Part shown: positions 36,300 to 48,309 of the stretch, piece by piece
Position numbering within the stretch: the first letter of the stretch is position 1
Layout: every line of letters starts with the position of its first letter
From: Botryotinia globosa
Lineage: Eukaryota; Ascomycota; Leotiomycetes; Helotiales; Sclerotiniaceae
Assembly (NCBI GenBank): GCA_014898425.1
Contig: RCSZ01000014.1
Span: 558,001 to 622,000, forward strand
DNA: 64,000 nt
Direction: 5' to 3'
Made by a program: the position numbers and the translations under genes
Notes under the pieces: generated by a model
The model's database searches: none
What the model was told of the DNA's origin: nothing
Seen by the model: only the letters and a program-made list of their open reading frames with translations

Positions 36300-36504
36300 T
36301 ATACAAGTGGGAACATTTCCAACGATAGTTTTCGCTTTCGTTCAATTCAAACCGTTCTGCCGTGCGACATTTCGCCTCACAACCGCTTCGCGTCAGAGAG
36401 CTGTGGCTGACGGACGGTTTTTCCTCTTCTACACGAGCGTTGGATTGTAACATCCACGCTCACCTTCACTTATCACTACTCGATCGCGTTCAGAGTCTGC
36501 GACG

Positions 36505-39038
36505 ATGAATAACGTCAATATGTCTGGTATGCCAAATATGGGCGGTCCCGTTGGAACTGGCATCCCCATGATGAATAATGGGGTACCCGGTGGAGCTGCT
36601 CGACATGCTACGATGAAAGATGGTACGGCTTTTAGCCCTCGATCGCAACTTAACACCTACATTTACGAATATTTTCTCAAGAGCGGCATGTTTGATTGCG
36701 CCAGAACCATGTTGAATGAACAAATTAACGTCCAGAAAGATAGCCCTAATCGGGGCGACGCGGAAGAGGGAGATGATTCTAAAGATGATATCGATTCAAA
36801 GAGGCCGAGTGATCTTCCTCTACCAAACCTTCCCAGGGAATCTCCTGAAAATGGCTGTTTTCTCTACGAATGGTTTTGCCTCTTCTGGGAAATGTTCAAT
36901 GCTCAGCGAAACATGGGGGAACCAACACGTCACGTTCTTGCCTATGTCACTCATACACAGGTATGTCAACCATTGGCGGTTTACTAAAAGCATCAACTAA
37001 ATTCTCGATAGCAAACGCGCCAAAAGGCAGAGCAACAGCAGGCTTCGCTTCGTGCTCTCAATCCCAATGGAATGCATCCTGGTGCAGCCTATGGTCGTAT
37101 GAACCCGGCTATAATGCAAAATGAAATTGCACGACAAGCATTGATGAATGGGGGTAGAGGCAAACCGTGAGTAGCCATTTTTGCTTGTCGTACCAAAGCT
37201 AATCAATCACTGCCACAGCACTCCACAGCAGATGCAGCAGATGCAGCAAATGCAACAGATGCAGAAACAACAACAAGCAATGCAGAGAGAACCTTCAGAC
37301 AGCAGCCATCCACAACGAGCTCAATCGCCGGGAGGATCTGCCGAGAACGCTCCATCCCCATCCAAGCGAGCACGAATTGAAGGACCCGGATTCAATCAAC
37401 CAGGTGGTGGCATGGGACCTAATGGAAGAGGACAAACTACTGGAATTCCAGGCCAGCAGGTGGGAGAAACCGCCCCCAGCACTACTGCTCAAGCAGCTCA
37501 CTTGCCACTTTCAAATGGTATCGATTCAAATCTGACAGCTCAGCAGTTCCAGGGTTTCCCAAATCAAAATCCACAAAAGAATCTTCAGGCATATCAGGCT
37601 GGCTTGTCACATCAGCAACAAAAGCAAATGCCTGGTGCAGCCGCTGGAGGCCCCCCCAACCAAGGATCGCCTATGATGACGCAAGGTGCTGATGTTAATG
37701 CAATGACTACGTATGGTTACGGCGCAGGTGAAATGGGTCAAAACGGTGTCAGGGGTGCTCCCGGTGGCCAACAAAGTGGCCAACAAGGTAACCATGCTTT
37801 ACAAGACTATCAGATGCAGTTGATGTTGCTCGAGCAACAAAACAAGAAGAGACTAATGATGGCACGCCAAGAACAGGGTGCCGCTGAGGGCCAAGGAGGC
37901 CCCGGAGGACCTGGCATGGGACCCAATGGACCCAATTTCCCCCAAGGAACCTCGCCACAAAGTGGTCCTCGATCAGTGAACTCGCCAAACCCAACCGAGC
38001 AGCAGATGAAGCGAGGAACACCTCACATGAACAACCCAGGCATTCCATCTCCCCTACCCGAAGGTCAAAACAGAGGATCGCCAAGCGCAATGAACTTCAA
38101 CATGGGACAGCCTGGGCAAATGGATGCCGGCATGAACCCACAATTCTACAAGATGAACGATATGAATGGTAATATGATGCAAAACGGCATGCGACCCCCT
38201 AGTTCCCACCCAGGATTCCCGCAAGGAATGTCACAGCAGCAAATGATGATGGCACGACAGCAAGCAGGCAACTGGCAGAATGGTCCAAACGGTGGTGCTC
38301 CCATGGTTGCCAACCCTTCCCAAGGACCTCCGCAAGCCATGGGCACACCTCAACAACGAAATATGCCTCCGCCAGCAGCTCCTGCTAACGCCGGCGCGAA
38401 CGGGCGAACACAACCATCGTCCCCTCAAGGTAGCACTGCTGCACCTCCAACGCCTCAGCAATCGAACAAGGCAAACCCCAAGAAGAAGAATGAGACCAAG
38501 GAAACAAAAACCAAGGTAAGTTTCTTAGCGTTTGATGGATTTTTTGGTAGAAATGTTGACATTGATAACAGCGGGCTACAAAGAAAGGATCCGCCGCAAA
38601 CCTCAACGCTGGTGCTACACCCTCCGCCGACCCAACCCAAGAAGCCGCTACCCCCACCCCAGCGACCCCGATCACCCCGGTTCACACGAAGACTTTCAAC
38701 AATGTTCCAAATCCAAACGGTGCTGTTCAGCCCGTCAACGGCCAACCTATGGCGACTGCCCCGAACGTGGGAGTTGCATCGTCGCAGCCTGATCCTCTGA
38801 ATGCATTCCCAATGAATGATCAACCGGTATGCCCCTCACATGTCATTTCTTGTGGGTTTCACTGACAAAATTTCAATAGTTTGATATGCTCGAGTTCAAC
38901 AATCCTATGAATGGAAATTCGGATGTTCTTACCGACTTTGACTTTGATTCATTCTTGAATGATTCTACTGGTGGTGCAGATGACAATTATAACTTTGATC
39001 CTTATCTAGGAGAAAATGAAATATCCGAGACTGTTTGA
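36505..39038 (+). CDS. som1: SOM1/SomA/Flo8-type LisH transcriptional regulator
   Basis: Five exons: 36505-36960, 37012-37166, 37219-38515, 38572-38826 and 38880-39038, with introns of 51, 52, 56 and 53 bp. The total of 2322 nt gives 773 aa. A LisH (LUFS-type) domain lies at about 48-80 (SQLNTYIYEYFLKSGMFDCA). It is followed by the conserved block SPENGCFLYEWFCLFWEMFN. The rest is low complexity, rich in Gln, Gly, Pro, Met and Asn, with a Lys-rich patch (KKKNETKETKTK). The tail is acidic and aromatic (LTDFDFDSFLNDS), like an activation region. The architecture fits Magnaporthe Som1, Aspergillus SomA and yeast Flo8, which act below cAMP/PKA to control adhesion, development and virulence. Only splicing gives the acidic tail; without the fourth exon the frame would end differently. 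Confidence 0.9.
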
Positions 39039-41430
39039 AGCAATTCAGGTGCATAGGGTCAATTTTCCGGCGTTTTCGAGCATACTTTGGCGTTTATCGG
39101 ATCATACCACTTCGAGCTTTCCTGGCGCATGGACTCTCAAATGTGAAAAAGAATCTGGAACTTCAGAAAGGATTAGAAAGGGGTGGTGGTTGTTGCAAGT
39201 GTTTGAAAAAAAACTCCTTTTACATAAGACATGACACGATCGTGTGACGTTGGATAGGAATCAATGGAGGGGTGGGGAGTGGTTTTCATTTTGTGTTTAC
39301 GCTATTTATACTTTTGATCAGTCAAAGGACGTACTTAATAACTTGCCTCATTATGACTTTCTCGGCATATTTTTACTGGGCAAAGTTATGAGATGGGAAC
39401 TGGCGTTACTTTGTTTCAATGATTAGTCTATCTTGTCTATTTATCCACCATATTTCTTTTGCGTTGGAAGGGATATTGGGATCTCTTGGGGAAAGGGAGG
39501 AATCCTGTGTATTTATCATTGATGGGTCCAGTTCTCTCTCTCTATTATTACAGGGCGGGTTTTATCACTAGGAGACTCGAGAAGACATTTGTTTATTGTC
39601 CAAAGCAAATTTGGAGTAAGAAGTATTAACATATTTGTTTATCAATGATTGAATGTTTTTTAGTAGAGTGATTACATTATATCTGAAGATGAAAGGGAGC
39701 ATCGACTATTGACTTTTGTCTCAATTTGCTCAAGGGTCGTATTAAGGGGCTCGGTAATGCAAAGGTTGTAGATTAATCTGCTTAGGTGCAGCACGGATTA
39801 TATTGGAGTAGTGGGGATGGTGGGTGGGTGGGTGAGTGCTACGCATGCATTGATTGCAGTGCAGTGCAGTGCAGTGCAGATTTTTTTGATGATTTTTGCC
39901 CACTATTTTTTTTCTTCTTTTGTTCGATGTATGTGCTTATTTGGCGGGAATATAAGTGTGCTGATTAGAAGATGTTATGGTAAGGAGATGAGAGATTGGA
40001 GGGATTGGGAGTTGAAAGATGTTTGTTTGTGATTTTTTGAAATTCGTGGTTGGTGTAGGTGGTGTTGTTGATGTGGTGTTGTTGATGTGGTGATGGAAGC
40101 AGATAGATGGAAGAAGATAGATGGGCGTGAGAGAATTGGGAGAATTGGGAGAATGGATGGAGATGTTTATTTTTCACCTTTGTGGATTGGGATTGTATTT
40201 TGTTGAGTGGAGGCTTGGGTGGAGGTATAGAAGGGTGGAGGGTTGAAGATGGAAGGAAGGTAGAAGGCGGATGATGGATGGGGGATGGGGGATGGGGCTG
40301 GGGAAGAAAGTTGGAGTTGTGGAGGGTGCGAGGGATATATATGAAGGTGAATGTTTGGATGGGTGTGTATTTGTTTTCAGGGGAACGGGAAAAGGGGAAG
40401 GGGGAAGGGGAAGGGGAAGGGGAAGGGGAAGGGGAAGGGGAAGGGGAAGGGGAAGGGGAAAGGGGGTATGATGTCCTTTTGAGTTTTGGGGGAATGAAGG
40501 GAATGAATGAGAAAATGGATTGATAGTGGGGGTTTGTTTGGTTTGTTTGGTTTGTTCTATGTGTACGAGAAGGGATAAGGAATAAGGGGTAATGTTTTTT
40601 GCATATGGGTTTGGTTTTCCCGAGGGGATTTCATGTGTGCGATGAGGGTAAGAGATGGGTGGATGGAGATGGGGAGGGGCTGGGGTCATAGGGTTATGGG
40701 ATTCTGAGAGAGAGATAGGGATGGAGAGATGGAGAGATGGAAAGATGGAAAGATGGTTGGTGGAAGATCTAGATCTAGATCTGGAGTGGAATGTTGGGAG
40801 GGCGGAGTGGTGTTTGAAGATGGGGTTATGGGAGAGGAGAGGAGAGATTTGAAAATTGGCGAGGGAGGTTCGAGGATCAGAGAGACGGGTAGCAGGAGGG
40901 GAATAGCTTGAAGATATCTGTCATGTGGATGAGGTAGAATGTTGTGGAGATGAAAATGGGATTTGGGGGTGATTAGGAAGATTGTGATATTAGAGGTTAC
41001 GCGTTCTCGGGATAATCATGGAGGGAGTTCGTCTTTAAATGTGAGCTTCTATTCCATTCGGTGCTTTCATTTCCCATTTGGAGTTTCGACAGGAACCATG
41101 CCAATATATCCCAACTACAAATCCCCTCGTATTAGATTCTTCCCTCAAAATACTCTCAACGCTCCTTAGGTTTTTCAAAACAAAAACTCACATCTTCATC
41201 CTCACCTCAGCATTCCCTTCAAATCACGTGTTCAATCCACAAGCTGACTAATCATCATCATAACCAAAAACTCCTCCAGACCCAACTAGCATCAAAGAAT
41301 ATTCAAGCTCGCTCCGCAACAAGTTCTTCCTCTCAAAAACACACCCCTCCAATCCACCTTCTCTGTGCATAGAAACAATTCAAAACACCTCGCACACTCC
41401 ACATCCAAACCATCTCAAAACTTCCACAAA
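39039..41430. other. Intergenic, G-rich, repeat-bearing
   Basis: The stretch begins with SOM1-like 3' flank. From about 39.8 to 40.95 kb the plus strand is strongly purine/G-rich with a GGGGAA minisatellite. Frames on either strand here are products of that skew. The end is the TOM6-like promoter. Confidence 0.5.
40388..40465. repeat. 6-bp minisatellite (GGGGAA)n
   Basis: About 11 to 12 tandem copies of GGGGAA on the plus strand, giving a run of G4 blocks separated by AA. It is a very strong G-quadruplex motif. Confidence 0.93.
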
Positions 41431-41743
41431 ATGGCACCAAAAGCCCAACGTGTAGTGGTCGAGCGCGCCGGCCGTCGCCCCGCTCAGCCAAAAGGTTATT
41501 TCGCAAGCACGTATACTGCGTTGACGGCGCCGGAGAATGCAAGTGTGGTTAGGAGTATTGGAGTTTTTGGCATTGCGGTTGCGTTTTTTTCGAGCAGTTG
41601 GAGCGAGTACCTTTTGCCGCCGTGAGTACTTTCTTTCTCTTTCTTTTTGGTGGGATGGGATGGGATGGGGAGGGAAGGAGACTTTAGATGCGCATTGAGA
41701 TTGACATACGGATTGGGCTAATGATTTGTGGTGTAGTTTGTAA
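41431..41743 (+). CDS. Probable TOM6-like mitochondrial outer membrane protein
   Basis: Two exons: 41431-41621 and 41737-41743, with a 115-bp intron (GTGAGT...GTAG). The product is 65 aa. The N-terminal 25 residues are basic (QRVVVERAGRRP). Then come STYTALTAPENASVVRSIGV and one hydrophobic segment (about 42-56), ending LLPPL. The plan, a short basic N-terminus and a single C-terminal membrane anchor closing with LLPP, fits small fungal TOM subunits, best Tom6, which stabilises the TOM pore in the outer membrane. The second exon adds only Leu and the stop. If the intron is not removed the frame still stops right after PP, giving nearly the same protein. Family call rests on resemblance from memory and is moderate; another small outer-membrane anchor protein is possible. 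Confidence 0.7.
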
Positions 41744-43373
41744 AGAATGAATGGCGATGTAGATCGAGAATGCTATGGGAATGAAATGTCGATGTGCGGA
41801 ATCGATAAGAGGAAGGCGAGAGATGTTGATGAGAGAGGAATACCTTTACCTTTAATGACGACAACAATGTACAATGGATTAGGTCGCAGATGAGAATACA
41901 GCAGTCGGTGGAAGCAATGTATGATAGGATGGGTGCATGAAGGACGGATATGAAAACGATGGGATATGATATCCCGAGGATGATTCAGAAAACTCGGAAT
42001 GTGTATACATGGGGATGGAAACGAGGCGTTGATACTTATTATGAATGGATCTCTACTTCCTCTATTCACTATTCTTGGATGCGGTTGTGATTTGTAATTG
42101 GAGTTTCTTGTGAGATGTGCTTGTGAGATGGTTGTGTTTTGGCTGGGTGAGTGGGTTAGGTGCGATTGTTTTCATGAAAGAAGGGAAGGGTGGAAGTGGC
42201 GAGGCAAATTATAAGTCTATGGGGCGAGTAATGCTGAGAGTGGTACTGATTTATGTTGGGACGGGATGCAGTAGGGTAATGGAAGCAAGTGCTTTTATTA
42301 AATCCAAGTCTGAGAAATCCAGACAACTCTTGTGACATGATGGGAAGGGCATTCAGTAACCTCGCATCACAGGCTATATTACCAGTGATTCATCTTATAC
42401 ATCCTCACGCTGTCTCTCACAATCCTCCGAATTCGAACCCCAAGCTTAATCGTCAAGCTCGTCGTGGAAACCATCACGAGTGAGGTTTTCGACTAGGCTC
42501 AGAGCCAGCAAGCACTCTGTTTCCATATACGAAGCATCCAATTCCGGTACTCTTCCCGCCCACATACCATTCGAAGATACTGCACTATCTAATACTCTTC
42601 CCCTTCCTATCCAATAAGCTTGCTGGCTGTTACAAGATAAATTTTGCACTCCTCATAATGAATCGATGTTTTAACTCGGAAAATCGTTTTCTGTCATCTC
42701 GACGATTCGATCGCGCTTGATATATCATATCTCGTTCTATTTTATCATCGAAACTTGAGTAGAGGTGGTAGCTACCTAATAAGTATGTCTTGAACCATTT
42801 ATTCATCTCTTCAAACTTTATCTCTATTCAATCTCATTCTCTCCAATCTCATTCTCTTCAATCTCATTCTCTTCAATCATTCTATCCTATCATTCTATCC
42901 TATCATTCTATCCTATCCCATTCCATCCCATTTTATCTGACCTTCAACCTCCAACCTTCAACCTTCAACCTCCAATTTATCATCCTCCAACCTTCCATAC
43001 ATCTCATCTCATCTCATCTCATCTGATCACATCTCCCAATCCACACCCCCATTCACAAGTGCAGAACCGAAACTGAATCTGAATCTGCAATACAAATCAT
43101 ATAAAATTGTATACACACAGTAATATACTCAATACTCAATACTCAATACCTGATATCTAATCAGAAATCTATGTATAGGATGCCTATTGATGCTCACTCC
43201 CGAGGTTATTGATGAAAGAGAAATAGAAGAGAAAGGGCAAAGAAGAGAAAGGGCAAAGAAGAGAAATGGAAAGAGAAATGGAAAGAGAAATAGGAAGAGT
43301 ATAGAATAGAAAATACCATGCACCAAGTAAAAAATAAAGTCCGATAATGATTTACCTACCTAGGTACCTACCT

Positions 43374-43413
43374 ATCTACCTACCTACCTACCTACCTACC
43401 TACCTACCTACCT
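43374..43413. repeat. CTAC tetranucleotide repeat
   Basis: About nine to ten copies of CTAC, partly degenerate at the ends. Confidence 0.88.
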
Positions 43414-43493
43414 ATCTATCCATCCAGCCCACGAAACAATATATCCTCTTTCTCTTTCTCTTTCTAATCGATTTCAATCGATTCTGTCCCAGT

Positions 43494-43570
43494 CCTAGTC
43501 CCAGTCCCAGTCCCAGTCCAAGTCCAAGTTCAGTCCCAGTCCAAGTCCAAGTTCAGTCCAAGTCCAAGAA
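43494..43570. repeat. 6-bp repeat AGTCCC/AGTCCA
   Basis: Tandem hexamers AGTCCC and AGTCCA, about 12 copies with interruptions. Confidence 0.8.
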
Positions 43571-43659
43571 CAGCTAGAATAGCTATAGCTATAATTGCAG
43601 TCACAGATTGAAACTATATATCTAAACTTCCCCATATCCCCATCTCCCCATCTCCCCAA

Positions 43660-43733
43660 GAAAGAAGAAAGAAGAAAGAAGAAAGAAGAAAGAAGAAAGA
43701 AGAAAGAAGAAAGAAGAAAGAAGAAAGAAAAAA
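43660..43733. repeat. 7-bp repeat (GAAGAAA)n
   Basis: About ten tandem copies of GAAGAAA, a purine-only tract. Confidence 0.9.
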
Positions 43734-43795
43734 ATAAATCCTTACACTCAACAAAGAATCTATTTGTAAATCGCTAGACCTAAACTCAGATCTTT

Positions 43796-43867
<72 letters not shown>
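43796..43867. repeat. 6-bp repeat (ATACAT)n
   Basis: About 12 tandem copies of ATACAT. Confidence 0.93.
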
Positions 43868-43887
43868 CCTCGCTAAATAAATAAAGT

Positions 43888-44074
43888 ATATAATCTCCCA
43901 TATAATCTCCCATATATCTCCCATATAATCTCCCATATAATCTCCCATATAATCTCCCATATAATCTCCCATATAATCTCCCATATAATCTCCCATATAA
44001 TCTCCCATATAATCTCCCATATAATCTCCCATATAATCTCCCATATAATCTCCCATATAATCTCCCATATAATC
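43888..44074. repeat. 12-bp minisatellite (ATAATCTCCCAT)n
   Basis: About 15 copies of a 12-base unit, nearly identical, with one 11-base unit near the start. Because the unit is a multiple of three, two minus-strand frames stay open through it (MGDY and WEII repeats); I do not consider these genes. Confidence 0.95.
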
Positions 44075-45129
44075 CCCCAACCCAAAAAAAATCATCAAAA
44101 AAAAATCAAAAATTACACATCACAATGATAACGAGCCAATCAACTGACTGACTAATTGACTCACACGCACGCACTATCCCATCCGTATGAGATGAGCCCA
44201 ACTTACTTGGATAACCCCCTATACTACCTATATCTATCTATATTGCTTTACATCATCCATACATCCTCAATTTCCCCTCTCCTTTCATCTTCACGAGATA
44301 CCTGCTCAAGTAAATACTTCATCACTCTGACTTTCATCATCACGTTTAAATTGATCATCATATTCAGCCACTTGAACCCATGCCCGAATGTAGCTTTCAA
44401 ATTGAACTTTTCTCTCTTCTCATTTCATTCCGCTTCAATTCGCTACATAAATCTCATTCTCCATGCCTTTCGTATTTCATCTCCTCCCTCCCCATTCTAC
44501 ACCCATCTCTCTCCACCCTCAAATTTCACAAATGTTGACAATGCAACCTTTCCAAAAGGCGAGCCATCAATCCTATCATTCTGCCAATGATTTATTCTCC
44601 CTCCATCAATCCATCCATATCTGTCTCCCACTCAAGTAACTTTCTTCAACTATCGAGAGGGTATGCGTGACGCCGATATGCGTCGCAGAGAAAAAAAAAA
44701 AAAGGAAAAGAATGTTGATGCTACTTTGTTTCCCCAATCCATCCCGCCAACCTCGCCCATTCCAATCTTTAAATCCATCCCCAAGCCGGCCTAGATTCCC
44801 TTCCATTTCCCTATCAAAGCGACCCACATCCCACCACCCAATTCCCACCATATGCACACCACACCAGAATTAGAACGGGGTATATTATATAGATATCTGA
44901 TATTGTATGCATCTTTCAACGTCCCGGCGGATAGTCATTGGTATTGAGCCAGCAACGAAGAATTGCATGAAAAAATTAGATGAAAAGAAGAAATGTGAAG
45001 TGAAGTAGTGTAAAGAAGAAAAAAAAAAAGATTCGATGCGTTTCTTTGTGTTCGTCCATCAGTCGTAATCAATCGAATGCGTGCCAACATCTCAATCATC
45101 ATTCTTCGTGCCGCCTCCAAAGTACCACC

Positions 45130-48100
45130 TTAAGCAGTTTGTGGTTCTGCAACATCGATATCTGGCGAATAGGTATTACTTATGCCCGCACTTTCCGGTA
45201 CATGCCTAGTCCCTGTATTCGCACTCTCTCGTTTCGAAACCCCAGAGACGCCACTATCACCCTCGTCGCGATCGAAGATGATACCATGTATATTGAGACC
45301 ATGCTTATCGCTTGCCGGAGTCTTCAAAGTCTCCTCTTCGACCTTTTCATCAAGGTTCATAAGTGCTGGAGGACGGTGTCGCATCTGTCGGGCTTTTGCA
45401 AGAGAGATAGTCTTTTGTTGATAAGTTGTAGTTATAGGTTTGGAATCGTCTCGGTCAATGGTAGCTTTCATCAGTGCGGCCATCCATAATCTACCCTGTT
45501 TGATATTCGGCACTGCAAAGTAGTGCACGGTCGGTTTGGTGAAGTTGACGGCTCTAGAAAGACCAGCTCGTGGTGGAACGAGTTTGAAAATGAACATAGA
45601 ATCACCGCCACTTTTGCTCAGCGTGGATTCTGGTTCGGCATCTGCCTCCGCTGATGCAATAGTGCCTTGTGCATTAATAGGGCTTGTAGGGCTATTCGTT
45701 GCACCGGTGAGAGTGGCATGAAGACCAGTAAGGCGATCAGTGTCGGCTGGCAAGACTCGATGGAATGAAATATCGATCAATCCTTTCTCTTGATCATCGG
45801 TCTCGGAGTAGTAATATGACAGCCGGCGGCCCTTCAACACAAAAAGTCTAGGCTTCCATGTTGTCATGAGATTTGAACTTTTCTTCTTCATCCATCCACT
45901 GTAATCTGCACCGACCATCTGTTCCTGAGGCGTTTTCTTTTCGAGCCCCCGCGTATAGGCACTAGTTTCCTTCTTGGACTTCTTTCTCGATGCTTTCGGA
46001 TTAATCATAGCCGTCTTATCATCTGCAGGATCAAGTTCAAAGCTTGGGCCGGCTGAGGGTGTGCTCGAACCAGTTCTTGAAGGCGATTGAAGCGGTGATT
46101 CTTTTGTCGAGGATGATACCGTGTCTGTCGGTGACGTAATACGGGATTTCTCACGGCCGGTGACAGCATCAGATATTGCGCGCATGCTGAAATGGCTAGA
46201 GGATCCTGTTGGTTTCACAGGTAACAGCCGATCGTTTAGGTAGTTTTGTTGGAGACTTGGTGATTTGGGCGACACTATACTATCCATCGACCTTTCTGGT
46301 TGAAGTCTGGTGACGAGTGGGAAATCGTCCTTTGGGGGTGGTACTGGTCGAGGAGGTGAATTGACGGAACTTTCAGAGGGGGTTCTTCGACGACCATTTA
46401 CAGATAAGCCGTAATATTTTTGTGCCGCGGTAGGTGGTGTCGTCTCTCTCACCGAATCGACGCTACCAAATCTTGAATGTCTTGAATTTGTTGTGGCAGT
46501 CCTTAATCTTTGCTCATCAGTGTAACTGGAATTTCTAGAGTGTCCAGCGGTGCTACCTCTCTTACGTAGCACGTTCCTCTGCCGACCCTCCAATTCACCA
46601 CCCGAGAAATATCCTCGATCAATATCTAAATTAGTTGGGGGGGCTATAATTTCAGATGGCTGATCAGCAGATCCCTGGGTGGTAATCTCCGTGAGACCAG
46701 CCGACGATAACGGGCGATTCGAAGATAAAGGTCGTTGGGACATGGCGGATGTCGCATCACCAAGTGACCAATCTTTGTTAAATGAGGCTTGTTTCCGGTG
46801 TGAAGATACACCTTGGGGTTTGTCTGCTGCGATTGTACTCATGAGTGAATTGGTGGTACTGAATTCACCAACCGAACTTTGTCTAGAGTGATGTAAATCC
46901 CTGATTGATGCAGCAGAAGGTCTCTTTTCCCCTGGAACTCTTGGACTGCCTTGCGAGGTTTTGGGAGATATTGGAGATGAGGTTGTGACAGAGTCGTTTC
47001 TTGAGGGACGCCGATGAGATTGCCGAGCACTATTTGATGATGACCCAGGCCGGTTACTCAGACTGAGGTTTCTTGGTAGCATTGTCGATGAAGCACCACT
47101 ACGAACGCGGCGGCCGCCATCCTCAGAGCCAATTTCACTACCAGCATATGTACCAGTGTTCCTTCTTGTTGGCGTTTCACCATTTACTTCGTCTTGGAGG
47201 GCTTTTATCTTTTGCCATGTTTTGAGTCTTCGTCCAACAGAACCTAATTCAAATTCCTTTAAGAAAACCGATGTTTGGTCCATGCCCAAAAGAACATCCC
47301 CAGTGATTTCTTGATCTCGAAACACTTCACAGTGCTTCTTATCAACTCCTACAGTAAACAAGTATTCTGCGACTTGCTCGGGGGTCCATATATTAACCTC
47401 GTCGAGCGTGTGTACGTCTTCCTCTTCTTCATCCGTTTCCTCGCCATTGATATATGACATTCTTGCATCATTGTGAAGGCTACTATATTCGCTCCCCGAG
47501 TCATTGATCGATTTCGGTACAGAACCAACGATATGGTTCATATCTATTATGTGCTCATCAATCACACTCAAAGTTTCGTTCATGACTGGACTATCCTGAC
47601 CGTGGACATGAGATTTCGCAGCCGAACTCGCACTCACTGCACTCAGCGGTGGTATTATCTTGGGGGTAACGTTTGTTGGAGATTCAATTGAGGTTGGAGA
47701 TGAGGATAATCGACCTGCAGACAGGCTATCTGTAATATCTCCTGCGGTCTCGGGCAGGGCTGTTGTCTCACCAGAAGGATGCTGCGCAATCGTTTGAAGA
47801 GGCTTTTGAAGGGATGGTTGAGGAGGCAGCGGATTTTGCAGAACTCCGGATTGCGACATCGAAGTTATCGAAAAAATTGGATGGGAAGGGTTTCCACGAG
47901 GAGCTAATCGGGTATAGACTTTTAATGATATATCAGTTTCGATACCCAATGCGACATCAGTTCCTTTGTGGGAAGCTTACCTTCTGGGAATAAACCACTC
48001 GAACCGTTTACCAAACTCCTTCCAAGGTACCATCCGTCCCCAAATTCATCATCTCTCTCTATTAATTCGACCCGATCTCCTTTGGATAAGCTGAGCTCAT

Positions 48101-48309
48101 CCGAACTGCGGGCAGAAAAATCATCTAATTTAAACATTAGTGGCAGAACTCCCTTACATGAGGATTTATTGGAGCAATTTTGTATGCGTCTTCCACATCC
48201 ATCATACATCCATTCCCCATGAAAACCAAGGTAGATATAACTTACGAATTACAATCAAAGTTGAACCAGGCTCTGGTCGCATTGCATCTGGTCGATGATT
48301 GGAGTCCAT
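45130..48309 (-). CDS. BOI-type polarity scaffold (SH3-SAM-PH)
   Basis: Three exons on the minus strand: 48309-48246, 48124-47981 and 47918-45130, with introns of 121 and 62 bp. The total of 2997 nt gives 998 aa. The SH3 domain spans about 18-72 and is built across all three exons (IVIHDFSARSSDELSL, then RDDEFGDGWYLG, then GLFPEVYT). A SAM domain lies at about 244-311 (WTPEQVAEYLFTVGV). A long Ser/Pro-rich stretch contains PPRPVPPPK, a likely SH3 or Bem1 ligand. The PH domain lies at about 737-850 (YSGWMKKKSSNLMTTWKPR). This order is that of yeast Boi1/Boi2, which link Cdc42 GTPase signalling and the exocyst at sites of polarised growth. Both SH3 junctions restore conserved residues, which supports the model. 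It is divergently paired with the SP-RING gene. Confidence 0.93.

Larger units (their letters stand above)
27997..36504. other. 8.5-kb interval without a convincing gene, repeat-rich
   Basis: The interval separates the GIS2-like and SOM1-like genes. It is AT-rich in the middle and packed with simple repeats. Short frames within it (for example 30971-31216, 31972-32190, 33683-33898) show no family resemblance. It contains a MITE-like element at 32328-32793. The last part (about 35-36.5 kb) is C- and T-rich and is probably promoter and long leader of the SOM1-like gene. Long upstream regions are known for fungal developmental regulators; that this is one is inference. Confidence 0.6.
41744..45129. 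other. Intergenic, 3.4 kb, repeat-rich
   Basis: The stretch lies between the 3' ends of the TOM6-like and BOI-type genes. A minus-strand frame at 42446-42649 has protein-like composition and may be a terminal exon. The rest is pyrimidine-rich with many tandem repeats (42.8-44.1 kb). The frame at 44156-44590 is in low-complexity sequence and looks accidental. Confidence 0.5.

Noticed and set aside
40174..40689. 171-codon minus-strand frame and overlapping plus-strand frames
   Set aside because: Product of the GGGGAA repeat and strong purine skew; several frames are open at once, which is a sign of composition and not coding.
43760..44098. Minus-strand frames encoding MGDY and WEII repeats
   Set aside because: They are translations of the 12-bp and 6-bp minisatellites; the unit length is a multiple of three so stops never appear.
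44156..44590. 144-codon plus-strand frame
   Set aside because: Low-complexity Ser/Leu/Ile sequence in pyrimidine-rich DNA; no splice context or family match.
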